Shown one piece after another: positions 41,675-49,890 of a stretch of DNA of 64,000 nt (positions within the stretch are counted from its first letter, which is position 1; each line of letters opens with the position of its first letter). This DNA comes from Streptomyces justiciae (GTDB lineage Bacteria; Actinomycetota; Actinomycetes; Streptomycetales; Streptomycetaceae), in contig NZ_JADDXU010000027.1 of the NCBI RefSeq assembly GCF_015163075.1, forward strand, positions 1 to 64,000. Direction: 5' to 3'. The notes under the pieces are model-generated. The model searched no databases. It was not told where the DNA came from and saw only the letters and a program-made list of their open reading frames with translations. The translations under genes were made by a program, and so were the position numbers.

Positions 41675-41884
41675 CTGCCAGTTGGGGATTATTGCCCGAT
41701 TTGCCGTTCTCGTTCTCCACGGTGAGTTGGCTCACTTCGCCCTGTCCGAAAACCCCGGAATTCCGCGGCGCGCAAGCCGGACACCAAGGTCAACAGGTGC
41801 GATCTGTGAATCCGGTACTTGTTTCGGACATGTGCAGTCGCATACGTTCCGGGCCCGGGTGGACGCCGAATCCTGCCGCCACCC
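41675..41884. other. intergenic region ahead of the riboswitch
   Basis: I see no gene in these 210 bases. They include a 10-bp palindrome CGGAATTCCG around 41755 and should contain the promoter of the riboswitch-controlled transglycosylase gene. Confidence 0.4.
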
Positions 41885-42060
41885 GTAGACCGCTCACCTC
41901 ACGCAGAGAACTTCACGGCAGGAGCGGGGGACCCAGGTAAGTCGCCGGGCCGGACGTCCTCGGACGCACCGGTACGGCTCGGGGTTAAGTCATGCCTTCT
42001 CGGCATGGCCGGGCAGCTCCCGCCCGAACCCGACAGCTCACCTCGCAGGCGCCGGAGAGG
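41885..42060 (+). promoter_or_regulatory. ydaO/yuaA-type c-di-AMP riboswitch
   Basis: The conserved blocks of this riboswitch are present: GGAGCGGGGGACCCAGGTAA (41921-41940), CGGGGTTAAGTC (about 41980-41992), and CCCGAACCCGACAGCTCACC with CTCGCAGGC (42022-42050), ending in GGAGAGG. A CGCAGAGAAC-type start precedes them. In Streptomyces it lies upstream of cell-wall lytic enzyme genes and turns them off when c-di-AMP is high (established knowledge). Here it ends 9 bases before a lytic transglycosylase start. Confidence 0.88.
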
Positions 42061-42069
42061 AACTTCGTC

Positions 42070-42516
42070 ATGCGTCTGTCCCGCAAGCTCGCCGTCACCG
42101 GTGCCGCCGTCGCCGCACTCGCCCTCCCCGTCGTCGGCGCGACCACCGCGTCCGCGGCCACCGCGACCACGGTCACCGCCACCTCGCTCGGCTACTCCAA
42201 CACCCTCGACGGCTGGATCCGCGCCTCGCTCCAGGTCATGGCGCAGAACGGCATTCCCGGCTCGTACGACGGCATCTACCGCAACGTCATCCGCGAGTCC
42301 TCGGGCAACCCGTACGCCATCAACAACTGGGACTCCAACGCCGCCGCGGGCACGCCCTCCAAGGGCCTGCTCCAGGTGATCGACCCGACGTTCAACGCGT
42401 ACCACGTGGCCGGCACCTCGTGGGACTCCTACGACCCGGTCGCGAACATCACCGCGGCCTGCAACTACGCGGCGCAGCGGTACGGGTCGATCGACAACGT
42501 GTGGGGCGCCTACTGA
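42070..42516 (+). CDS. secreted lytic transglycosylase (SLT domain)
   Basis: This 148-residue protein has a signal peptide (residues 1-30, ending ATTASAA) and one SLT-type domain. The catalytic Glu is in IYRNVIRESSGNPYAINNWD, followed by PSKGLLQVIDPTFNAYH with the GLLQV motif. It would cleave peptidoglycan glycan strands outside the cell. The short length, with no LysM or other wall-binding module, is at the small end for the family. Control by the c-di-AMP riboswitch directly upstream is expected, linking it to spore germination or growth. Confidence 0.92.
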   Translation: MRLSRKLAVTGAAVAALALPVVGATTASAATATTVTATSLGYSNTLDGWIRASLQVMAQNGIPGSYDGIYRNVIRESSGNPYAINNWDSNAAAGTPSKGLLQVIDPTFNAYHVAGTSWDSYDPVANITAACNYAAQRYGSIDNVWGAY

Positions 42517-42555
42517 GGCCTGCCGAGGGCTGGTTGAACAGCCTTCCGCCCAGGG

Positions 42556-43362
42556 CTAGTTGAAGAGTCTTTCGAGGACGACGGCGATGCCGTCGTCCTC
42601 GTTCGACAGGGTCACCTCGTCGGCCACGGCCTTGAGTTCGGGGTGGGCGTTGGCCATCGCGACGCCGTGGGCCGCCCAGTCGAACATGGGGATGTCGTTG
42701 GGCATGTCGCCGAAGGCGAGGGTGTCCCGCGGGCCCAGGCCGAGGAAGTCGGCGGCGAGCGCGAGGCCGGTCGCCTTGGTGATGCCGCATGGCTGGAGTT
42801 CGACGGTGCCGGGGCCCGACATCGTCACCGTCGCGAGGGAACCGACGACTCCGCGCGCGGTCGCCGCCAACTCGTCGTCGGACAGGGCCGGGTGGCGCAG
42901 CAGCACCTTGCTGATCGGCTCGCACCACAGGTCGTCGCGGCGGCCCACCCGCACGGCGGGCAGGGTCGGGTGCGGCATCAGATACCCGGGCTCGATGAGC
43001 GTGAGCCCGTCGACGCCGTCCTGGTCCACGGCCGCGTACACCTGCCCCACCTCGGCCTCGATCTTGCCGAGCGCGGTCTCGGCCAACTCCCGGTCCAGGG
43101 TGACCGACCACAGCAGACGGTCCGCGCCGGCGTCGTAGACCTGCGCGCCCTGCCCGCACACCGCGAGTCCGGTGCTGCCGAGGTCGTCGAGGAGCGGCCG
43201 CACTCTCGGGGCCGGTCGGCCGGTCACCACCAGATGCCGGGCCCCGGCCGACGCCACCCGCGCGAGTGCGGCGAGCGACCGGTCGGAGAGCGTGTCGTCG
43301 CCCCGGAGGAGGGTTCCGTCCAGGTCAGTGGCGACGAGTGAATATGCGGTGGGTGCGGCCAT
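42556..43362 (-). CDS. HAD-superfamily Cof-type phosphatase
   Basis: This 268-residue cytoplasmic phosphatase has motif I in VATDLDGTLLRGDDTLS (nucleophile Asp), motif II in HLVVTGRPAP, and motifs III and IV in GDMPNDIPMFDWAAHGVAM. The C2 cap domain lies between. Cof-type members hydrolyse sugar phosphates and flavin nucleotides; the substrate is not predictable. I chose the ATG at 43362, which places motif I at residue 11 as usual. It is convergent with the transglycosylase gene. Confidence 0.91.
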   Translation of the reverse strand: MAAPTAYSLVATDLDGTLLRGDDTLSDRSLAALARVASAGARHLVVTGRPAPRVRPLLDDLGSTGLAVCGQGAQVYDAGADRLLWSVTLDRELAETALGKIEAEVGQVYAAVDQDGVDGLTLIEPGYLMPHPTLPAVRVGRRDDLWCEPISKVLLRHPALSDDELAATARGVVGSLATVTMSGPGTVELQPCGITKATGLALAADFLGLGPRDTLAFGDMPNDIPMFDWAAHGVAMANAHPELKAVADEVTLSNEDDGIAVVLERLFN

Positions 43363-43570
43363 GATCAGAGAATACGGATGGAATCCCCCGCCGACTCGAC
43401 GCGAACCGGACGGCCGCACCTTTCACATCCGTTGACGTCGGCTCCGGTTGGGCACTGAGCGCTGGATGGCCTGTGAGCGTGCACAGCAGAGAAGCGATTC
43501 AACCCCTTGTCATGGGGAGGGGCGTCGGGTTACCTACTTGTTGATCGCGGGAGTCGCGACGCTCTGATGC

Positions 43571-43584
43571 TGTGAACGATCACA
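43571..43584 (+). promoter_or_regulatory. CRP-like palindrome ahead of the galactanase gene
   Basis: TGTGAACGATCACA is a 5-4-5 inverted repeat with the TGTGA/TCACA half-sites used by CRP-type regulators. It ends 12 bases before the start codon and touches the ribosome site, so a bound protein would repress. Confidence 0.35.
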
Positions 43585-43596
43585 GGAGACTCTGAC

Positions 43597-44742
43597 ATGC
43601 GTAGACGCAGTGTGCTGACCGCTGCGGGAGCCGCCGCGCTGGCCGTGCCCGTGCTGGGGGCGGTGCCTGCCGCCGCCTCTTCGGGCGGGCGCCGCCTGGA
43701 GATCCGGGCCATGGACATCTCCTCGCTGCCCAAGAACGAGGACCACGGCGCCGTGTACCGCACCGCCGACGGCCACCGCGTGGACCCGCTCCGGCTGCTC
43801 GCCCGCGCGGGGATCAGCCACGCCCGGCTGAAGGTGTGGGTCGACCCGGTCGACGGCTACAACGACAAGGCGCGCATCCTCCCGCTCGCCCGCCGGTTGA
43901 GACAGGCCGGCATCGGCATCTGGATCGACTTCCACTACTCCGACACCTGGGCCGACCCGGCGCACCAGACCAAGCCGGCCGCCTGGGCGGACCTGGACGT
44001 GACGGGCCTGTCCCGTGCGGTGTACGACCACACGGCCGACGTGCTGGGCGCGCTGCGCCGCCAGGGCACCCCGGCCGAGTTCGTGCAGATCGGCAACGAG
44101 ATCAACGGCGGTCTGCTGTGGCCGGAGGGCAAGAACTGGGGCAGTGACGGCGGGGGTTGGGGCAACCTCGCCCTGCTGCTGAAGGCCGGGCTGAGCGCCG
44201 CCCGGGACACCCAGCCCCGCATCCGCACGATGCTGCACCTCGCCGCCGGAGGCGACAACGGCACGTCCCGCTGGTGGTTCGACAACGCGGTCGCCCAGGG
44301 CCTGGACTTCGACATCATCGCCCAGTCGTACTACCCCTTCTGGCACGGCGGATTGGACGCGGCCGCCGCCAACTTCGCCGACATCACCGCCCGTTACGGC
44401 AAGCCGGTCGTGATCGCCGAGACCGCCTACCCGTTCACGCTGAGCAGCGAGGACGACGTCAACGACATCCTCAACAGCCCCTCGCAGCTCACCCCCGGCT
44501 TCCCCGCCACGCCCGAGGGCCAGGCCGCGTGGCTGCGCGCGGTGGCCGACCTCATGGCCGCCGTCCCGAACGGGCAGGGCCTCGGCCACTGCTACTGGGA
44601 AGGCGCCTGGACCTACCGCGCCGGCAGCGGCTGGAACCCCGAGGACCCGACGTCGGGCAACGCATGGGAGAACCTCGCGCTGTTCGACTTCGAGGACCGG
44701 GCGTTGCCGGGACTGCGGACGCTGGGGCACTACCGGTCGTAA
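43597..44742 (+). CDS. GH53 arabinogalactan endo-beta-1,4-galactanase
   Basis: This 381-residue secreted glycosidase has a twin-arginine-like signal peptide (MRRRSVLTAAGAAALAV, to about residue 28). The GH53 core is intact: GADIS-type RAMDISSLPKNED, HYSDTWADPAHQTKPAAW, the acid/base Glu in FVQIGNEINGGLLWP and the nucleophile Glu in VIAETAYPFT. It cleaves beta-1,4-galactan of plant pectin side chains outside the cell. The gene stands alone. Confidence 0.93.
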   Translation: MRRRSVLTAAGAAALAVPVLGAVPAAASSGGRRLEIRAMDISSLPKNEDHGAVYRTADGHRVDPLRLLARAGISHARLKVWVDPVDGYNDKARILPLARRLRQAGIGIWIDFHYSDTWADPAHQTKPAAWADLDVTGLSRAVYDHTADVLGALRRQGTPAEFVQIGNEINGGLLWPEGKNWGSDGGGWGNLALLLKAGLSAARDTQPRIRTMLHLAAGGDNGTSRWWFDNAVAQGLDFDIIAQSYYPFWHGGLDAAAANFADITARYGKPVVIAETAYPFTLSSEDDVNDILNSPSQLTPGFPATPEGQAAWLRAVADLMAAVPNGQGLGHCYWEGAWTYRAGSGWNPEDPTSGNAWENLALFDFEDRALPGLRTLGHYRS

Positions 44743-44813
44743 GCCTCCTCGTCGGTGATCCGTCGGCGGTCGCGGGCCCGCCCCCCTCATGGTGTGGGTG
44801 AGATGCTCACGGG

Positions 44814-45488
44814 GTGACGGATCACCCGGAGACCTTCCTGAACCATCTGCGGACCGCGGCGGTCGGCGTCCTCGCACGCTTCCCCGAGCAGCTCAAGCCC
44901 GAGATCTACGCCCTGTCCTTCCGTATCTGGCGCATCGACGGCGACGACCGCCACCCGTACGTGGCCATCGGCTACAACACCGAGAGCCAGTACGAGCGGG
45001 AGAAGTACCCGGGTGACGAGGGCGAGGTCCGCTGGAACTACGCCTACTGGCTCCTCGACGGCTTCGAGATGCTCGGCAACATCCCCGAGGACCCGGCCGG
45101 CAGCCGGGTGTACGTGGAGGAGGTCAGGCAGCTCGGCGTCTGGTACGAGGGCGAGTTCGACCTCGACCGGGTGCTGCACGACGACGACCTCCGCGCCCGC
45201 ACCGACCTCCTCCGCCGGCACTTCTACGACGCCGTCATCGACCTCGCCCGCCACCTCCACGCCGACGGGGTGATCGAGAAGACCCTCGGCCGCCCGCTCC
45301 CGGTCGTCGTCTTCGACATGGACTGCCCCGGCTGGGAGGCCCACGCGACGGAGTACGCCAACCCGCCTGAGCTGATCGAGGAGTTCATGGCGTGGCAGAG
45401 GGAGTTCGGGGAGTTCGGGGAGTCCGAGGAGGCGGGTCCGGACGAGGCGGAGGGGGCAGGCAGTGGGCGGGGCCGGCACTCCGGGTGA
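44814..45488 (+). CDS. hypothetical protein paired with the NACHT gene
   Basis: I do not recognise this 224-residue soluble protein with confidence. It has an alternating pattern with PEIYALSFRIWRIDGDDRH, YVAIGYNTESQYEREKYPGD and RLLRRHFYDAVIDLARHLH-like segments, and it weakly recalls immunity-type DUF4303 proteins. The C-terminal 25 residues are acidic and Gly-rich. The GTG start is at 44814. The NACHT gene starts inside its last 26 bases, so the two are translationally coupled and probably act together. Confidence 0.7.
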   Translation: MTDHPETFLNHLRTAAVGVLARFPEQLKPEIYALSFRIWRIDGDDRHPYVAIGYNTESQYEREKYPGDEGEVRWNYAYWLLDGFEMLGNIPEDPAGSRVYVEEVRQLGVWYEGEFDLDRVLHDDDLRARTDLLRRHFYDAVIDLARHLHADGVIEKTLGRPLPVVVFDMDCPGWEAHATEYANPPELIEEFMAWQREFGEFGESEEAGPDEAEGAGSGRGRHSG

Positions 45489-48474
45489 ACTGCCGCCGCT
45501 TCAGCGGCGGTTGCAGGAAACCGGCGAGATCAGACTCCGGCAATCCCTTGCCGCCGCACTCCAGAACGCGCAGCATCAGGGCGTCCCTCCCGAGGAGATC
45601 CGGACCCATTTCGACGGCGACCGCCGGCTGCGCCCGCTCGCCGAACTGCTGGAGGCCGAGGAGCAGGAGGAGCCCGCGCCGGGCGTCCCGCGCCCTGCGC
45701 AACTGGACAGCGTCTTCGAGGAGGCGTACCTCCGCCGACTCGGCGCCAGTCTGGAGGAGATCCCGCTCTACGGCTTCACCGGCCGCCGCGTCGAACGCGC
45801 GGGGCTCGCCATGGCCTACACCCACCTTCGCGTCAGCCTCACGGGCGAGGGCGAGGGCGACCGTGGTGCCGTCGCGCTGCCGGTCGACGCCGTGCTGGCG
45901 GACACGCCGCGGCTGTTCGTGCGGGGCGAGGCGGGCTCCGGGAAGAGCACCTTGCTGAGACGCCTCGCCCACAGCGCGGCCCAGGACCGTTTCGAGGGAC
46001 ACCTCGTCGCGCTGCGCGGCGTGACGCCCGTACTCGTCGAACTGCGGGAGTACGCCGACGGTCGGCTGCCGACGTGGGACGGACTGCCGCGCACCGGCGC
46101 CGGCATCGACGCTCCCGAAGGGTGGCTGGAGCGGCGCGCCGCGCAGGGCCGGGTTCTGCTGCTGCTCGACGGCCTCGACGAGTTGGTGCCCGAGGCTCAG
46201 GAACGGGTCCACGTCTGGCTGCTCGACCGCTTGGCCGCGTATCCCGGCAACCGGGTCGTGGTCACCGCGCGCCCCACCACATCGGTCGACCAGCGGCTCA
46301 CCGACCGGGGGTTCCGGCAGGCCCTCCTCGAGCCGATGAACCCCGAAGAGCTCGCCCGGTTCGTCGGGAACTGGTACCGGGCGCATCCGGTCGGGCCGAG
46401 CGATGCCGCCTCGGCTCCGGGGGGTGCCCGGCCCGGCGACGCGGCGGAGGGATTCGCGCAGGAGGTGTTCGCGGCGCTGAAGGCGCGCCCGGCGCTCGCC
46501 GAGCTCGTGGGCACCCCCTTGTACGCCTCGCTGATCTGCGCGCTGTGGCAGGAGCACCGCCGGCTTCCCGACCACCCCACGGAGGCGTTCCGGCAGGCGG
46601 TGCGGTTGATGGTGGACCGGGGCAGGGACCAGCAGGTGCCGCGGGCGCGGTCGTGGTTCGCCGCGTCGGACACGGACGTACTGAGCATGCTGTACGGGCT
46701 GGCCTGGCGGCTGTCCCGGAGCGGGCTCTCCGAGATGGCGCGCGCCCCGCTGCTCCGGCATGTGCGAGAGGAACTGGGTGAGCACCGGCGGGATCTCGGC
46801 GTCACGGCCGAGGAGGTCGTCGACCACCTCATCGCCCGCTCCGGGATTCTGCGGGTGTCGCCGCTCAGCGACGCGGTCGGGTTCGTGCACCGGTCCTTCC
46901 AGGAGTACCTGACCGCCGAGGCCGCGCTGAAGAACATCGGCGAGATGCGGTTCCTCATCGACCGGGCCCACCTCGACGTCTGGCGCGACACCGTCCTCAT
47001 GGCCGCCTACCTCGCCGCTCCCGCGCAGCACGGCACGCTGGTGAAGGGGCTCGCGGCTCGTGCGCGCGACGAGCTGCACCACGAGCGGCTGCTGTGGCGC
47101 CTGGCCATCTCCTGCCTCGACACGCGACGCGCCCCGCCGAAGGAGCTGCTGGAGCTGCTCCACCCGGCCGCGGACTCCGTACTGCCGCCACGGCGCCGGG
47201 CCGAGTCCCGTGCCCTCGCGGCCGTACCGGACTGGACGCTGCGCGCGCTGCCGCGCGATCTCGACCGACTCACGGGTGAGGCGGCCGGACTGACCGTCCT
47301 CACGGCGGCGCTCACGGGCGACGGCGGCGGCGAACAAGCACTGACGCTGCTGAGCGGATACGCACGGCAGTGCGCCTCGGCGGTCCGGGCGGCCGCCGGG
47401 GAGCATCCCACCAAGGCGGGCGGGAAGGCGGCCGGGGAGCATCCCACCAAGGCGGGCGGGAAGGCGGCCGGGGAGCATCCCACCAAGGCGGGCGGGAAGG
47501 CGGCCGGGGAGCATCCCACCAAGGCGGCCGGGAAGGCGGCCGGTCGCGAGGCGAACCGGCTGCGCGCCGCCTACCGCGAACTCGTCGGCGGCTGGCAGTA
47601 CTTCGACCCCGACCGGTACGCCGAGCGCGTCCTGTCCCTGCTGCCCCTGGACGTCTCCGACGGGCGCGGGGCCATGGACCTGCCGATCGCCCGGCCCGGT
47701 GAGTGGACGGCCGCTGCGACACGGCTGGCCGACCGCGTGGCAGGACTGGCACTCGCCGTCCCCTGCGACCCGGAGGTGCTCGGCGGATTGCGCCGGTTCA
47801 CGGGGCTGCGACGGCTCCGCGTCGATGCCCTGCCCGAGGACAGTGATCTGACGCCCCTCGGCACCTGCCGCACCCTGCGGGAGCTGGCGCTCCAGGGCGA
47901 GGGGCAGCTCCCGGACCTCACACCTCTGGGCGAACTGACGGAGCTTCGGCGCCTGGTGCTGTGGCGCTGGCTGCCCTTCAGCCTGCGGAACGTGCCCCTG
48001 CCGGAATCCCTCCTCGTGCTGGGCATGATGGGGCTGCGCGAGGGCGAGGATCTCGCGTGGCTGGCACCACGCCATTCCGGGCTTCAGGAGCTGTCCCTGG
48101 CGGGCGCGGGCCGACCCTGCTGGACGGATGCCCTCGCCACGCTGACGCACCTGCGCGAACTCGACCTCGGCGGCTACGACCTCACGGACCACCTCCCGGC
48201 CGTCCTCCGGGCGGCGCCGGGTGTGCAGAGCCTCGGACTGCATTCCTGCACGGTGCCGCCCGACCTGGCGGGCCTGGACCGGCTGACCCGGCTCGCCCTG
48301 CTGGACCTGCGCGACGTCACCGGTCCCGAGGGCACCCCCCTCAACCTCTCCGGCATCGCCCGCCCCGCCGGCGCGAGGAAGGTCAAGGTGGTGGTGAGCG
48401 GCGACACCCGGCTGGACGAGACGACCGTTCCCCCGTGGGTGTCCGTCCGGCACGGCCGTGCAGGCGGGGCGTAG
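45463..48474 (+). CDS. NACHT-domain STAND NTPase with LRR-like C-terminus
   Basis: This 1003-residue protein has a helical N-terminal region (1-150), then a NACHT ATPase with Walker A VRGEAGSGKSTLL (about 153-165), Walker B VLLLLDGLDELV (231-242) and RVVVTARPT as sensor. Winged-helix-like (HRSFQEYLTAEAAL) and helical regions follow. A Lys/Gly/His-rich insert of four 12-residue repeats (AAGEHPTKAGGK) lies at about 645-692. The last about 270 residues have leucine-rich repeats (LTHLRELDLGGYDL, LRSL-like). Bacterial NACHT proteins of this build defend against phages. The overlapping upstream gene may be the effector or a modulator. Confidence 0.88.
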   Translation: MGGAGTPGELPPLQRRLQETGEIRLRQSLAAALQNAQHQGVPPEEIRTHFDGDRRLRPLAELLEAEEQEEPAPGVPRPAQLDSVFEEAYLRRLGASLEEIPLYGFTGRRVERAGLAMAYTHLRVSLTGEGEGDRGAVALPVDAVLADTPRLFVRGEAGSGKSTLLRRLAHSAAQDRFEGHLVALRGVTPVLVELREYADGRLPTWDGLPRTGAGIDAPEGWLERRAAQGRVLLLLDGLDELVPEAQERVHVWLLDRLAAYPGNRVVVTARPTTSVDQRLTDRGFRQALLEPMNPEELARFVGNWYRAHPVGPSDAASAPGGARPGDAAEGFAQEVFAALKARPALAELVGTPLYASLICALWQEHRRLPDHPTEAFRQAVRLMVDRGRDQQVPRARSWFAASDTDVLSMLYGLAWRLSRSGLSEMARAPLLRHVREELGEHRRDLGVTAEEVVDHLIARSGILRVSPLSDAVGFVHRSFQEYLTAEAALKNIGEMRFLIDRAHLDVWRDTVLMAAYLAAPAQHGTLVKGLAARARDELHHERLLWRLAISCLDTRRAPPKELLELLHPAADSVLPPRRRAESRALAAVPDWTLRALPRDLDRLTGEAAGLTVLTAALTGDGGGEQALTLLSGYARQCASAVRAAAGEHPTKAGGKAAGEHPTKAGGKAAGEHPTKAGGKAAGEHPTKAAGKAAGREANRLRAAYRELVGGWQYFDPDRYAERVLSLLPLDVSDGRGAMDLPIARPGEWTAAATRLADRVAGLALAVPCDPEVLGGLRRFTGLRRLRVDALPEDSDLTPLGTCRTLRELALQGEGQLPDLTPLGELTELRRLVLWRWLPFSLRNVPLPESLLVLGMMGLREGEDLAWLAPRHSGLQELSLAGAGRPCWTDALATLTHLRELDLGGYDLTDHLPAVLRAAPGVQSLGLHSCTVPPDLAGLDRLTRLALLDLRDVTGPEGTPLNLSGIARPAGARKVKVVVSGDTRLDETTVPPWVSVRHGRAGGA
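47395..47538. repeat. 4 x 36-bp tandem repeat in the NACHT gene
   Basis: Copies start at 47395, 47431, 47467 and 47503. They are almost identical and encode a 12-residue basic unit. It lies between the ATPase part and the leucine-rich region. Confidence 0.9.
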
Positions 48475-48490
48475 CGCACTCCTGCGACGA

Positions 48491-48589
48491 GCCGGGACAG
48501 GCGCGCTTGCGCAGGCAGGGCTGAGCAGGCAGGCCGGGGCAGGCGCGCTTGCGCAGGCAGGCCGGGACAGACGCGCTTGCGCAGGCAGG
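48491..48589. repeat. interspersed 29-bp direct repeats after the NACHT gene
   Basis: Three near-identical 29-bp copies with the core GCGCTTGCGCAGGCAGG start at 48491, 48533 and 48561. They occupy most of the gap between the NACHT stop and the convergent monooxygenase gene. There is no gene here; each copy includes a small GCGC/GCGC dyad. Confidence 0.8.
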
Positions 48590-48618
48590 CCCGGGCAGGT
48601 GCGCCGCGCCGCGGCTGC

Positions 48619-49815
48619 TCAGCCGTGCGCCGCCACCAGATGCCGCGCCAGCCTCTGTGAGGCGAACTCCGTGCCGCACACGAAGCGCATCACCGGTCCG
48701 TACGACGACGCCGACGGCAGGCCCGTGAAGTACAGGCCCGGCACCGAGGAGACGTAACCGGCGCCGAGCTTGGGCGCGCCGCGGCTCACCGCGAGTCGGG
48801 TGCGGAGCTCATGGCCGAGGAAGTCCATCGCGGCGAGGTCGACGCGGTAGCCGGTCGCGGCTATGACGTGGTCGGCGGCGAGGCGTTCGGTGCGGCCGGT
48901 GTGGGTGAGGACGGTCAGGGACGGGTGGCCGTCTGCGGTGTCGGCCTTGAGGACGCGGCGGACCTCGCTGACCCGGACCTTGCCCTCGAAACGGTCCCGC
49001 AGCCACCAGGCGCCGAGCGGGCCGAGGACGCGGCGGACCAGGTAGTGGCGGGCCTGGGCCGGGAGCCGGCGGTAGGGGTGGGGGTAGTAGCTGAGCGCCC
49101 ACAGGGACCAGGCGCGGCCGAACGGGGACTCCGGGCGCAGCCGGGGCTGTTTCCAGGGCGGGGCCCCGAAGGCGACGCTGCCCCGGCCGCGCGCCACGAC
49201 CCTGACCTGGGCGCCGGCCTCCGCCGCGAGGGCCGCCGTCTCCAGCGCGGACTGACCGGCCCCGACGACGATCAGCTCGCGGCCGGAGAAGCGGCTGAGG
49301 TCGTGGTGCTGGGAGCTGTGGGAGACGGGGCCGGTCGGGGTGGGGCCGTCGGGCAGGGTCAGCTCCGGGGGCAGATGCGCGAGGCCCGAGAGCCCGGTGG
49401 CGACGACGACCGCGCGCGCGGCGAACAACTCGCCCGAGTCCAGCTTCAGTTCGAAGCCGTGGTCCTTGTCCCGGTCGACGGACACGACCCGCACCCGCTC
49501 CAGCTCGGGCACCAGCTTCTGCTGGAACCACTCGCCGTAGGCGATGAACGTCTCCACGGGGATGATGTCCTCGTCCGTCACCAGCCGCGGTATGCCCGCC
49601 GCGTCGCAGTAGTCGACCAGGCCGTGGCCCGGCTGCGGGGCGTCGAGGTTGGAGGCCACCGGGGTGGACTTGAGGAGCATGCCGGCGGGCATGTGGTCGC
49701 GCCAGCTCACCATGGGTTCGCCGAAGACACGGACAGGGATGCCGCGGGCCCTGAGATGTGCGGCGGTCGACAGCCCGAAGGGCCCGGCGCCGATGACTGC
49801 GACTGGTCGGATCAC
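48619..49815 (-). CDS. FAD/NADPH-dependent monooxygenase-type oxidoreductase
   Basis: This 398-residue flavoprotein has an FAD site at the start (VAVIGAGPFGLSTAAHLRA) and a second dinucleotide site for NADPH in ELIVVGAGQSALETAALAAE (about residues 180-199). The ATG motif is in VVVATGLSGLAHLP. This arrangement is typical of flavin-containing and N-hydroxylating monooxygenases; the substrate is unknown. It lies 75 bases downstream of the ATP-grasp gene on the same strand, a pair that suggests a small amine or carboxylate pathway (inference). Confidence 0.87.
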   Translation of the reverse strand: MIRPVAVIGAGPFGLSTAAHLRARGIPVRVFGEPMVSWRDHMPAGMLLKSTPVASNLDAPQPGHGLVDYCDAAGIPRLVTDEDIIPVETFIAYGEWFQQKLVPELERVRVVSVDRDKDHGFELKLDSGELFAARAVVVATGLSGLAHLPPELTLPDGPTPTGPVSHSSQHHDLSRFSGRELIVVGAGQSALETAALAAEAGAQVRVVARGRGSVAFGAPPWKQPRLRPESPFGRAWSLWALSYYPHPYRRLPAQARHYLVRRVLGPLGAWWLRDRFEGKVRVSEVRRVLKADTADGHPSLTVLTHTGRTERLAADHVIAATGYRVDLAAMDFLGHELRTRLAVSRGAPKLGAGYVSSVPGLYFTGLPSASSYGPVMRFVCGTEFASQRLARHLVAAHG

Positions 49816-49890
49816 GAAGTCCCTCCCCAGGACATCACTTCGTCACTTCGTGGTGGTGCGTGTGCTGTTGTCGTTCGTCGGCTTGGCAGG

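Noticed and set aside
45385..48453. A 1022-codon open frame on the minus strand
   Set aside because: It is antisense to the NACHT gene; composition is Arg/Pro/Gln rich and no domain is visible.
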